DNA from: CAZSBB01 sp964605235 | GTDB lineage: Bacteria > Planctomycetota > Phycisphaerae > Phycisphaerales > Phycisphaeraceae | Direction: 5' to 3' | Length of the DNA: 64,000 nucleotides | Assembly: GCA_964605235.1 (NCBI GenBank) | Contig: CAZSBB010000021.1 | Span: 1 to 64,000 of the forward strand | In this document: piece by piece, positions 44,201-52,136 of the stretch | How positions within the stretch are numbered: position 1 is the stretch's first letter | Layout of the letters: every line of letters starts with the position of its first letter | Translations under genes and position numbers: made by a program | Notes under the pieces: generated by a model | What the model saw: only the letters and a program-made list of their open reading frames with translations | Database searches by the model: none | Told to the model about the DNA's origin: nothing

Positions 44201-44529
44201 TGAGTCTCGACAGCCTCAAGCAACTGCAACTCACCCAGGCCGACGACGCCAAGCCGCTGGAACTGCCGCTGCTGCCCGCGCCGGTGCTCACCGTGCTCAG
44301 CGGCTACGGCGTGGGCCTGGCGGGCCTGGTGTTGCTGCTGTCGTGCCTGTTCCGCGGCAAGAAGATGACGGTTTTCATGCTGCCCGCCGCAGGGGTGATC
44401 CTGGTGGGCCATCTGATCCCCGGCTTCAGCGCCCAGAAGCTCGGGCCGTTGCAGGGTCAGCACCTGATCTGGGCCGTCGGCGGGGCGATTGCCGTGGTGG
44501 GATTGCTGTTCGGGCGTCGGCGGCAGTAG
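41224..44529 (+). CDS. zinc-ribbon serine/threonine protein kinase with multi-helix membrane tail
   Basis: A 1101-residue Hanks-type kinase. An N-terminal zinc ribbon (RCPHCGHR and CDKCRRKF, CX2C twice) is followed by about 280 residues rich in Pro, Ala, Thr and Asp, including repeated DxDxT-like segments (PDMDRTAPP, PDTDQTVIS, ADMDITLVH, DSDRTVA). The kinase domain (about 325-616) has LLGRGGMGSVY, VALK, HRDIKPDN near 448 and DLG in place of DFG, then GTPAYMAPEQ. Five or more hydrophobic helices lie between about 655 and 1095 with a coiled coil near 860-900. The start is GTG with GGGAGGAG upstream. Confidence 0.9.
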   Translation: MLIRCPHCGHRIDIRNAKPQRYHPTCDKCRRKFILLVKGEPGPDQKMAVFRDEPELIARVQQIKTAPDQPTATTPAGAALPPHSLSDEPIEAVIADPGNDNLAEINLPDDVRKPATAADVQRTLVSEKPSPAPARPASPTADDDDPPMRVQRPDVPRPSGRQFERITSSPAGSGVGDVTLPGQPATPASVTDSLELPTRAERSSPPRAAAADLTLPTGGSAADGIPGYQPPRRTHDSATPDMDRTAPPPTSTASRAPDTDQTVISPLTSGAADMDITLVHDDDDADPNATVASRFDSDRTVASAADGAQRLETSAGGGELRGNLGGYHIERLLGRGGMGSVYLARQLSLDRPVALKTMNPQWAQDPIFLSRFTREAFAAAQLVHHHVVQIYDISEEKKTHFFSMEFVTGRSLQGVLEQKGRLDVEEAVGYILQAARGLKFAHDHGMVHRDIKPDNLMLNEQGIVKVADLGLVKTPDADVAERQREQELDRSGKDRPPLPPSGSRLAASAHVTMAGAAMGTPAYMAPEQASDAASVDHRADIYSLGCTLYTLVTGQPVFTGKTIMEVMTKHATEPVTPPDVVAERVPKSLSSIVMKMVAKRPSDRYQSMDEVIAALELFLGVSSAGPFTPQEQHATLLESSARSFNKSRKAALRRLLKVAFVLLCVLAFVGLALSKQFVAAGGVVGLAVLTGLAYFAVTGIFDKTYVFRRFRQFVLGSRLADWLMMLLGAAGAAAVLYVFNLLWVWLGLCVLAVVLALGFYFVIDKLVARDRAAAVQDVQDMLKTMRLRGLEEEALRRFVCRYSGANWEAFYEALFGYEAKLAARGKWGQGDDGKPRKRYGIWRDFVTAWIDEKQRARDEAAQRRHLQKIERAKLQAQGMNELQARKEAQWAAVSMVASAAKFQETVKLVQAAPEGAALPAGVTGKVNVNQMIYGDENEQGVRDTSGPGLPARLLNLLLGARMRFALAVILLGACALWMHQNGLIPQQVSSKEVSLDSLKQLQLTQADDAKPLELPLLPAPVLTVLSGYGVGLAGLVLLLSCLFRGKKMTVFMLPAAGVILVGHLIPGFSAQKLGPLQGQHLIWAVGGAIAVVGLLFGRRRQ

Positions 44530-45250
44530 CGGGGGGCGCGCGGTGGCCGGGGACGTGTTTTTTTTGCCACAGATGAACACGGATGAAAACGGATGATGCG
44601 GGGATGGAGACGGAGATGGATGCGGGGATTGTGAGGCGCTGCGCAACGAGCCGGAAGCGTCAGCGACGGGCAGCGCGTTTGGACGTCAGCCGCGCAGAAA
44701 CAATCCCAAAAGAACAGAAACCACAGAGCCACAGAGATCACCGAGCAATGCTCACAGAGAATGTGGGGAAATCCAGCGGATAAGTCAGCTTCTCATGCTT
44801 GCTCTTTGTGTCCTGTGTGCCTCTGTGGTGAGTTTCGAGATCATGTCTTCACGGTTCACCTGCAGACCAGCGTCAGTCATGCGCGCTGGCCGTCGCTGAC
44901 GCTTCCGGCTCGTTGCAGAGCCATGGCTGGATGTCACCTTCGCGCGCCTGTCTGGCTGCGACGGGCGCCATAAGCCAAGCCCTGTAAAATGCTTGCATGC
45001 AGGCGTCATGGGTTGGGGGCCAATGTCACCGGCAATCGGAGGTGACATCCGTAAATGCTGAATAAGCCGGTGGATGTGCTATGTGACATGGGTGTGTCAG
45101 GTGACATGACATGCCTGCGGTCGAGTAAGCTGTTGGGACCGACTTGCCCGGTTGTAAAATGAGTTGATGCATACCGGGGGTCTGGAGGTCCGGGGGTCCG
45201 GGTGGCCGGGGATCCGGGGGTCTGGAGGTCCGGGGGGCCGGGAGACGAAC
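44530..45250. repeat. 720-bp gene-free block of nested repeats
   Basis: Repeat C arms at 44645-44672 and 44886-44912 enclose a CACAGAG palindrome (44719-44829). GATGAACACGGATGAAAACG words after TTTTTTTTGCCACA lie at 44562-44595. The dyad ATGTCACC/GGTGACAT (45022-45046) and more GGTGACAT words follow. GGGGGTCTGGAGGTCCGGGG is directly repeated at about 45177 and 45217, just before the ABC gene. I see no gene in this block. Confidence 0.85.
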
Positions 45251-46024
45251 ATGATCGAACTGATTGGCATCAAGCATTACTACAACATCAAGCCCACGCT
45301 CCGCGACATCAACCTGACGGTCGATGCGGGCGAGTTGTTGTGTGTCATGGGGCCCAACGGCATGGGCAAGAGCACGCTGCTGGGCGTGACCGCCGGGTTG
45401 CTGGCGCCGATCAAGGGGCAGGTGCGGATTGCGGGGTTGGTCCGGCGGTCGTCGATTGAAACGGAAAAAGCGATTCGTCGGCAGGTGATGTATCTGCCAG
45501 ATGCGCCGTGGCTGCCGCAGGGCATTTCCGGGCGCGAGTTCCTGTTCGCCATGGGTCGGCTGTATCAGGTTGAAGAGGAGCGGTTGTTCGATCATGTCGA
45601 GCGGCTGCTCAATGTGTTCGACCTGGAGAAGCAGGCGGATGCGATTGTCACCAGCTACTCCACCGGCCAGCGCAAGAAGCTGAGCATCTGCGGCGCGTTG
45701 GTGACCGATGCTCCGGTGATGATTCTGGATGAGCCGTTCTCCGGGGGCTTGGATTCCTCGGCCTTGCTGGCGCTGCAGCAGATTCTCAAGCATCTGGCCC
45801 AGCAGCGCCGGGTGACCATCATGATGGCGGTGCCGGTGCCGGAGCTGGTGGCGGAACTTGCCGACCGGATTGCGATCATTCAGGAAGGTCGGATTCTCGC
45901 GTGCGACTCGGCGGCCCGGCTCATGGAGCAGACCGGCACGACCACGCTGTCAGGGGCGCTGGAACATCTGATTCACCCGGATCATCTCCAGCAGATTGAC
46001 GCCTACCTGCAGGGGCAAGCCTGA
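45251..46024 (+). CDS. ABC transporter ATP-binding protein
   Basis: A 257-residue ABC ATPase. Walker A is GPNGMGKSTLL (near 35-45), the Q-loop region QVMYLPD, the signature YSTGQRKKL (a variant of LSGGQ) and Walker B VMILDEPFSGG, with the SALLALQQIL region after. The closest pattern is the ATPases that pair with a single large membrane protein in export or membrane-maintenance systems (ABC-2 like). GGGAGA lies just before the ATG. The next gene starts at its stop codon, so the two proteins are made together. The substrate is unknown. Confidence 0.9.
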   Translation: MIELIGIKHYYNIKPTLRDINLTVDAGELLCVMGPNGMGKSTLLGVTAGLLAPIKGQVRIAGLVRRSSIETEKAIRRQVMYLPDAPWLPQGISGREFLFAMGRLYQVEEERLFDHVERLLNVFDLEKQADAIVTSYSTGQRKKLSICGALVTDAPVMILDEPFSGGLDSSALLALQQILKHLAQQRRVTIMMAVPVPELVAELADRIAIIQEGRILACDSAARLMEQTGTTTLSGALEHLIHPDHLQQIDAYLQGQA

Positions 46025-47331
46025 TGGCGCGCTGGTGGCGCACATTTCGCACGACGCCGGAGGGGCGTCACGTCCGGACCTATGCGTGGGAACTGGGCGG
46101 CCTGCTGTTCCTGCATGGCCTGCTCCTGGCGGTGCTGGCGGCGCAGCGGACGGGGCACTTCAAATATGGCTCGTTCCTGGCGGCGGTGCTGATCGTGTTG
46201 CAACTGCTGTGGACCGTGGTGGCGGCGTTTCGGCTGATGCTGCGGCGGATCAAGCGCAATCCGCTGTTCAATGAAGAATACAAAGCGCTGCTGGCGCTCA
46301 GTCCGTGGGATCATCCCCAACGGCTGCCGCTGGGACGCTGTCACTACACCGTCGGCGATGTGCTGGGTGTGTTGATGCTGGCGTCGCTGGGCACCGCCAG
46401 TTGGTGGTTGCTGGTGTGGTTGACCGTGGCACAGGGGCTGTCGGTCCACATGGGCTGGCTCTGGCTGCAGGTGACCGTGGGGGTATCAGCCCTGGCCATG
46501 CTGGTGCTCTACGTGCTGGCGAATCTTGCCAACGCCCTGAAAGTGCGCTGGTGCGGCAGTCTGCTGCTGGTGCTGATGCCACTGACGATCTTTCCGCATT
46601 ACAACCTGTACCTGAGTGCGCTGGTCTTGCTGGCGATGTACCTGCTGGTGCGGCACGCCATCGAGCACACCTTGGCGCGTTACGCCTGGGAGCGTCCGTT
46701 TTATGAGCCGGACCCGCTGGAGCAACTGCGCCAGCGCGCGCAGGTGTTGCCGGGGTATCCCGATGAATTGCTGCGCCTGATGCCCACCCCCGCCAGCCAG
46801 CGTTTTTCCCTGCTGCGCAAGCTGGCGTTCTGGGTGGCGGCAGCGCTGTGGGTTGAGCTGTTCATGTCCACCGGAGAAATCCTGCGGCAAGCCCAGGTCG
46901 GCGGTGTGCTGCATCTATTCGGCAGGACGCTGGAGCGGCCGGGATACCAGTACTTTGCTCTGGACCCAGTCGTCGCACTACTGGGCGTAGCCGGCGCCTG
47001 CGTGCTCTTTAACCTGGGCAATCTCGCCCGCTTTCTGGGCCAGGCGCCCATCGGCTTGCGCGGGCGGGTGATGACTGGCCAGCTTATCATTCCCTGGTTT
47101 GACATCGTGCTGCTGCGCCCACTGGTCATGCTGGCGTTCGGCATCGCCATGCTCTGGCTGCTGCAGAGCCAATTGTTGAGTTCGCACGTCAGCCTGCATT
47201 TGACGGTGGTGGGGCTGGTGTTGATTCACCACTACTGCCCGCCATCGCCGGACCAGTGGCATTACACCTGCGCCCGTTCCTTTGTGCCGGGACCGTATGA
47301 CCCGCACGCGCCGGCACTCGAAGACCTCTGA
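46024..47331 (+). CDS. membrane protein partner of the ABC ATPase
   Basis: A 435-residue integral membrane protein with about ten hydrophobic helices, for example LGGLLFLHGLLLAVLAA, FLAAVLIVLQLLWTVVAAF, VGVSALAMLVLYVLANLANA and MLAFGIAMLWLLQ. No permease family is recognised, but the coupling with the ATPase gene (the last A of its TGA is the A of this ATG) makes it the likely transmembrane half of an ABC-2-like exporter. The C-terminal ~40 residues are soluble with HHYCPPSPDQWHYT. The substrate is unknown. Confidence 0.78.
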   Translation: MARWWRTFRTTPEGRHVRTYAWELGGLLFLHGLLLAVLAAQRTGHFKYGSFLAAVLIVLQLLWTVVAAFRLMLRRIKRNPLFNEEYKALLALSPWDHPQRLPLGRCHYTVGDVLGVLMLASLGTASWWLLVWLTVAQGLSVHMGWLWLQVTVGVSALAMLVLYVLANLANALKVRWCGSLLLVLMPLTIFPHYNLYLSALVLLAMYLLVRHAIEHTLARYAWERPFYEPDPLEQLRQRAQVLPGYPDELLRLMPTPASQRFSLLRKLAFWVAAALWVELFMSTGEILRQAQVGGVLHLFGRTLERPGYQYFALDPVVALLGVAGACVLFNLGNLARFLGQAPIGLRGRVMTGQLIIPWFDIVLLRPLVMLAFGIAMLWLLQSQLLSSHVSLHLTVVGLVLIHHYCPPSPDQWHYTCARSFVPGPYDPHAPALEDL

Positions 47332-47379
47332 GACGTTCAGGCCGCCGGTGATGCCGAGGGGATGCTGCATCTGCCCATG

Positions 47380-47439
47380 AAAAAGCCCGTGGCGCTGCGG
47401 ATTTCGAGCGAAGTGCTCGGAACCGGCAGCGCCACGGGC
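47380..47439 (-). terminator. terminator of the first chemoreceptor gene
   Basis: On the minus strand GCCCGTGGCGCTGC (47439-47426) and GCAGCGCCACGGGC (47398-47385) form a perfect 14-bp stem. The loop folds into a second stem (CGAGC/GCTCG). TTTTT (47384-47380) follows. The stem begins 60 bases after the chemoreceptor stop. Confidence 0.88.
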
Positions 47440-47498
47440 GTCCTGCGGAGAAGCAAGCCTGTCCCCGACCGGGAACGGCCGGGCTCGGCTGCTGAGGA

Positions 47499-49436
47499 TC
47501 AGGCGGCTTTGTGCAGCGCCACCTTGAAGCTGCCCACCAGCGTGTTGAGGGTCGACACCTGGTCCTGCAACTGGGCGGCGGCGGCGCTGCTCTCTTCGCT
47601 GTTGGCGGCGGTGGTCTGGGTCACTTTGTCAATCGACGCCATGGCGTCGTTGACCTGCTTGATGCCGTCGGCCTGCTCCTTGCTGGCGGCGGCGATCTCG
47701 CTGACCAGATCATTGACTCGGCCCGAGCCGGTGACGATCTCGCCCAGCAGCTTCTGCACTTCCTCGGTGAGGCTGACGCCATCGTCGGCATTCTTGACCG
47801 CCTGGGCGATGAGGTGGGCGGTGGACTTGGCGGCTTCGGCGCTGCGCTGCGCCAGCGCCCGCACTTCCTCGGCGACCACGGCGAAGCCCTTGCCGGCGTC
47901 CCCGGCGCGGGCGGCTTCGACGGCGGCGTTGAGCGCCAGCAGGTTGGTCTGGAAGGCGATTTCGTCGATGGTCTTGACGATGTTGGCGGTTTCGTCAGAC
48001 GAGGACTTGATGCGATTGATGGCGTCCGCCATGCGCTTCATGGCGTGGTCGCCGCTGGTGGCGGCGGTGTTGGCGGCCTTGGCGAGCTGATTCGCCTGAT
48101 CGCTGTTGGCGGCGTTCTGCTGGGTCATGGAGCTCATTTCTTCGAGCGAAGCGGAGACTTCCTCCAAAGCGCTGGCCTGCTGATTGGCGCCCTCGGCAAG
48201 CTGCCGGCTGCCTTCGGCGATCTGTTCGGAAGCGCTGGCGACGTCGGCGGAGGTCATCTTGGCGCTGGCGATGGTGTCGTGAATCTTCTTGACGAAGGTG
48301 TTGAACCACTTGCCCAGCTCGCCCAACTCGTCGCGGCGGGATTCGTCGACGCGCTGGGTCAGGTCGCCTTCACCCTGGGCGATGTCCTGCAGCCGCGCCA
48401 CCATGGCGTGCAGCGCTTTGCGGATGCTGCCGGAGATGAGCAGGCCCAGAATGATGCTGACCAGCGCGCCAACCACCACGCTGCCAACGGTGATCATTTC
48501 CAGCGTGTGGGCGGTGGCGGTGGCTTGCTCGACCTCGGCGGTGCATTCCTGATCGTTGAGCTCCACCAGTTGATCGAGCAGGTCCATCACCGGGGCGTTG
48601 GTCACGATGACCGGCCCATTGAGCTGGGTTTCGGCGGCGTGATAGGCGCTGTTGGCGTGCTCGATCTGCTGCTTGATGGCGTCGAACTGGGTGAACACCT
48701 GTTCCATGCTCGGCTTGAGCTCGCGGACATACGCCTGCTGGGCTTCGTTGGTTTTGCCCTGCGCCGCCAGCGTTTTGATCTGCTTGATCGCGGCATGGAA
48801 GCGGGTGTGCGGCTCAACGATGCCCTGCGCCGCCTGGGTCAACTCCGGGCTGGAGGAGGCAAAGGCGCTCAGCCAGCGCCCGGCATTGCAGGCGGTGTGA
48901 TCTTCGCCGCCCTTGAACGTCGTGCCTTCATGCAGCAGATGCAGCACGTTGGCGACCGCCACATGATGATCCTTGGTGAATTTTTCGACCTCCTGCGCCA
49001 GCGCCGCCGGATTGCCAATGCCCATGCCGTCGTAGGCGACGCAAAGCTGGCGGTATTTGTCGCACTCGGTTTTCCACTGCCGCCAGGCGGCGTCGAAGGC
49101 GTCCCAGGCTTGGGTCTGGGCGTCCGAATGCGGGAGGTTTTCGTAGGATTTCCAGGCGGCGGCGGCGGCGAGGCTGGCCTGGTCCAGTTTCTCGTACATG
49201 CGGCGGCGCAGTTCGGCGGAGGCGTCGGGCATCGCCAGGGTGCGGTTGGCGACCACGATGCTCAGGGCTTCATTGCGGAGGTTCAGCAGCGCCTGCACAC
49301 TGGGCAGCCGTTGTTTGCCGATCGACTCCACGTGGTGGGCGAGTTGCACCATGCCCCAGTAGCCCAGGCCCCCGACCAGCGCGCACAAGCCCGAGGTCGC
49401 CACAAAAGCGCTGATCAATTTCGTGCTGATCTTCAT
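47499..49436 (-). CDS. methyl-accepting chemotaxis protein with CZB-like zinc-binding sensor
   Basis: A 645-residue chemoreceptor. Membrane helix 1 (about 5-30) and helix 2 (near 330-350) bracket an extracytoplasmic helical sensor, followed by HAMP (DIAQGEGDLTQRVDES) and the signalling domain with the conserved tip EIAFQTNLLALNAAVEAARAG. Residues about 155-215 look like a CZB zinc-binding domain: H157/H158, C183 in CNAGRWL, H210 and H214 in PHTRFH. CZB domains are usually cytoplasmic; here the motif lies before the second membrane helix. The start is ATG 49436 with AGGAG upstream. Confidence 0.9.
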   Translation of the reverse strand: MKISTKLISAFVATSGLCALVGGLGYWGMVQLAHHVESIGKQRLPSVQALLNLRNEALSIVVANRTLAMPDASAELRRRMYEKLDQASLAAAAAWKSYENLPHSDAQTQAWDAFDAAWRQWKTECDKYRQLCVAYDGMGIGNPAALAQEVEKFTKDHHVAVANVLHLLHEGTTFKGGEDHTACNAGRWLSAFASSSPELTQAAQGIVEPHTRFHAAIKQIKTLAAQGKTNEAQQAYVRELKPSMEQVFTQFDAIKQQIEHANSAYHAAETQLNGPVIVTNAPVMDLLDQLVELNDQECTAEVEQATATAHTLEMITVGSVVVGALVSIILGLLISGSIRKALHAMVARLQDIAQGEGDLTQRVDESRRDELGELGKWFNTFVKKIHDTIASAKMTSADVASASEQIAEGSRQLAEGANQQASALEEVSASLEEMSSMTQQNAANSDQANQLAKAANTAATSGDHAMKRMADAINRIKSSSDETANIVKTIDEIAFQTNLLALNAAVEAARAGDAGKGFAVVAEEVRALAQRSAEAAKSTAHLIAQAVKNADDGVSLTEEVQKLLGEIVTGSGRVNDLVSEIAAASKEQADGIKQVNDAMASIDKVTQTTAANSEESSAAAAQLQDQVSTLNTLVGSFKVALHKAA

Positions 49437-49670
49437 GTCCTGATAACTCCTATGACGTGGGTGGTCAGTCACAATCCGTCGGCGGTTAACCAGACGCCCG
49501 CGGCGCCTGGTGACGATTCGTGGGGTCTCGACCATCCTGCAGCAGCGCGAGCATTCAGGCCCACACTGCCACCGGGGCATGACTGAACGTCAATCGGAGA
49601 AATGTCGGTTCCAGTTGAGACTAATTCCAAGTGGGCCGCGCGGATTGGCGGGCCATTGCACCCGGGTCCG

Positions 49671-49732
49671 AAAAAAATCGCCCGGATCGCGGTGTTTCGA
49701 GCGGGTGGCTCGAAAGCGCTGCGATCCGGGCG
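49671..49732 (-). terminator. terminator of the second chemoreceptor gene
   Basis: On the minus strand CGCCCGGATCGC (49732-49721) and GCGATCCGGGCG (49690-49679) form a perfect 12-bp stem with an inner TTCGAGC/GCTCGAA stem, then ATTTTTTT (49678-49671). The layout mirrors the terminator after the other chemoreceptor gene. Confidence 0.88.
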
Positions 49733-49791
49733 TCCTGTGGAGAGGCAAGCATGTCGCCCGGCTGGGAACGGCCGAGCGTCGGTTGCTGCGG

Positions 49792-51732
49792 TTATGCCGC
49801 CAGTTGCTGGGAAACCTTGAAGCTGCCGACCAGGTGGTTGAGCTTGCTGACCTGGTCCTGGAGTTGCGTGGCGGCGGCGCTGCTCTCTTCGCTGTTGGCG
49901 GCGGTGGTCTGGGTGACCTTGTCGATCGAGCTCATGGCGTCGTTGACCTGCTTGATGCCGTCGGCCTGTTCCTTGCTGGCGGCGGCGATCTCGCTGACCA
50001 GGTCGTTGACCCGGCTCGAGCCGGTGACGATTTCGCTCAGCAGCTTCTGCACTTCCTCGGTGAGGTTGACGCCGTCGTCGGCATTCTTCACCGCCTGCTC
50101 GATGAGGTGGGCGGTGTTCTTGGCGGCTTCGGCGCTGCGCTGCGCCAGCGCCCGCACTTCCTCGGCGACCACGGCGAAGCCCTTGCCGGCGTCCCCGGCG
50201 CGGGCGGCTTCGACGGCGGCATTCAGAGCGAGCAGGTTGGTCTGGAAGGCGATCTCGTCAATGGTCTTGACGATGTTGGCGGTCTCGTCAGACGAGGACT
50301 TGATGCGGTTGATGGCGTCCGCCATGCGCTTCATGGCGTGGTCGCCACTGGTGGCGGCGGTGTTGGCGGCCTTGGCGAGCTGATTGGCCTGATCGCTGTT
50401 GGCGGCGTTCTGCTGGGTCATGGAGCTCATTTCTTCGAGCGAAGCGGAGACTTCCTCCAAAGCGCTGGCCTGCTGATTGGCGCCCTCGGCAAGCTGCCGG
50501 CTGCCTTCGGCGATCTGTTCGGAAGCGCTGGCGACGTCGGCGGAGGTCATCTTGGCGCTGGCGATGGTGTCGTGAATCTTCTTGACGAAGAGGTTGAACC
50601 ACTTGCCCAGTTGGCCGATCTCGTCGCGGCGGTTCTCATCGACGCGCTGGGTGAGGTCGCCTTCGCCCTGGGCGATGTCCTTGATGCGGTCGACGATCAG
50701 TTGGATCGGGCCGACGATCATGCGGGTGATGAGGATGGAGAGGCCCACACCGAGGAGGACGACCACCGCCAGGCCGCCCACCAGGATGGTGCTGGCGGAA
50801 CCGAGCTGGCTGACCGAAGCCGCGGCGGATTCATTGGTGCCTTCGATGCCTACCGTCGCCGCCGCCTGCGCCGCCGCCAGCACTTCGTCGCCGGCTGCGC
50901 CGCGCTGTTTGGAAACTTCCGCCAGCTTGCGGTTGGTGTTCACGTAGTCGTGGATCGCCTTCTCATAGGCGCCGGCGCTGGCGAGCACGGCATCGAGTTG
51001 CTTGAGGTTCTGCGGCTGATGGGTGATTTTGCGCATCAGCTCAACCTGCTGCGCCATCTGCTTGAAGCTGGGCAGCACGTCTTCGATCAGGCGCAGGTCG
51101 CGCAGCGCCTGGCCCTTGAAGTTGGCGACGCGACAATTGCTGCCCAGTTCGATCACTTTATTGATCGCGGTGATCTTGTCCTGCCGTTCCTTGAGCTTGT
51201 CGGGCTTGGCGCCGGCGTCGACATCGGCAGCGAACTGGTCCTTTTGATTCTGGTAGAACGCGTCGCACTGGGTGACGAAATCCCCGGCGGCGGCGTCCAT
51301 GCGCTGGCGAATGCCGGCGATTTCCTGGTCCAGTTGCACGGTCTGGTCCACCAGCGCGGTGTATTTCGCCACGCCGTTCTGGGCGGTCCTGGCGGCCTCG
51401 ATCCGCTTGGCGAGTTCGTATTTCTCGGCGACCTGGCGCATCTGGCTCAGGGCTTCATTGACCTGCTTGAGGGATTGGCGGCCGGGTTCGAGGTAAGTCT
51501 TATCATCGCCGGTCAGGCCGTAGCCGCGCATCGCGTACATGGTCAGCAGCGAATTGCGCTCGACTTCGTTGGCGTACTTGACCGAGGGCACGTCCTGGTC
51601 CGCCAGAGCGGTCGCCATGTCGCTGACGGTGCGCATCTGGTAGATCGCCACCACGCCCAAGGTGATCGCCAATGCCATCACCAGGCCAAAACCCATGAAC
51701 AACTTGGTCCCAGTTTTCAGATTCTTGAACAT
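49792..51732 (-). CDS. methyl-accepting chemotaxis protein with helical-bundle sensor
   Basis: A 646-residue chemoreceptor. The N-terminal membrane helix (FMGFGLVMALAITLGVVAI) and a second near 315-335 flank a sensor of about 280 residues made of long helices, resembling the helical bimodular (HBM) type. HAMP and a signalling domain follow. From HAMP to the C-terminus the protein is almost identical to the receptor encoded downstream, differing mainly in the last ~20 residues. The ligand is unknown. The start is ATG 51732 with GAGG nine bases upstream. Confidence 0.92.
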   Translation of the reverse strand: MFKNLKTGTKLFMGFGLVMALAITLGVVAIYQMRTVSDMATALADQDVPSVKYANEVERNSLLTMYAMRGYGLTGDDKTYLEPGRQSLKQVNEALSQMRQVAEKYELAKRIEAARTAQNGVAKYTALVDQTVQLDQEIAGIRQRMDAAAGDFVTQCDAFYQNQKDQFAADVDAGAKPDKLKERQDKITAINKVIELGSNCRVANFKGQALRDLRLIEDVLPSFKQMAQQVELMRKITHQPQNLKQLDAVLASAGAYEKAIHDYVNTNRKLAEVSKQRGAAGDEVLAAAQAAATVGIEGTNESAAASVSQLGSASTILVGGLAVVVLLGVGLSILITRMIVGPIQLIVDRIKDIAQGEGDLTQRVDENRRDEIGQLGKWFNLFVKKIHDTIASAKMTSADVASASEQIAEGSRQLAEGANQQASALEEVSASLEEMSSMTQQNAANSDQANQLAKAANTAATSGDHAMKRMADAINRIKSSSDETANIVKTIDEIAFQTNLLALNAAVEAARAGDAGKGFAVVAEEVRALAQRSAEAAKNTAHLIEQAVKNADDGVNLTEEVQKLLSEIVTGSSRVNDLVSEIAAASKEQADGIKQVNDAMSSIDKVTQTTAANSEESSAAATQLQDQVSKLNHLVGSFKVSQQLAA

Positions 51733-52036
51733 GACGCGTTTCCTCAGAAATTCCACCTTGGCCAACGATCCCCTCGGTCCTGCGCCCCACGTAGGGCATC
51801 CCGCTCGATGGCAATCAGATAAATTGGTATGAAGTTGATTCGGAGATACCGCTGCTCCGCTTTAGGAAGTGACGGAGTTCTGCGGGCCATTTTTTGCAAA
51901 ATCGACAGCACTGCGGATGGACAGTTGGCGGATGTCCGGAGGGGGGTTCCATCCTGCAGGATCGCCATGAACAGGGCGTTTCAGCGTGCAAACTGACTGA
52001 ACAGGCGTCACGGCCCACTGAGCGCGGCTATGGGTC
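51733..52036. other. divergent spacer between chemoreceptor and lacI-type genes
   Basis: I see no gene. It holds a palindrome CCTGCAGG near 51954 and a patch of lower GC around 51805-51900. The lacI promoter and operators start at 52037. No clear promoter for the leftward chemoreceptor gene could be assigned. Confidence 0.4.
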
Positions 52037-52094
52037 TTGCATTCGGCAGGTCTGCCGCTATAATGTCTACGTAGACAAAATGACTACGTAGACA
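52037..52094 (+). promoter_or_regulatory. lacI-type promoter with tandem operators
   Basis: TTGCAT (52037-52042), 16 bases and a perfect TATAAT (52059-52064) form a strong promoter. A perfect 14-bp palindrome TGTCTACGTAGACA (52064-52077) begins at the last base of the -10 box and covers the start site. A second, nearly perfect copy TGACTACGTAGACA lies at 52081-52094, 17 bp centre to centre. Central CG and this size are typical of LacI/GalR operators, so the regulator probably represses its own operon. Confidence 0.8.
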
Positions 52095-52136
52095 CATAGG
52101 TGACATTTCTTCATTTAATTGATTGCTGATGCTGCC

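Noticed and set aside
42016..44646. An 876-codon minus-strand frame opposite the kinase gene
   Set aside because: The kinase motifs on the plus strand are unambiguous and the reverse frame lacks any family signal.
47511..51822. Two long plus-strand frames (691 and 770 codons) opposite the chemoreceptor genes
   Set aside because: Their apparent similarity to each other only reflects the shared signalling DNA read backwards.
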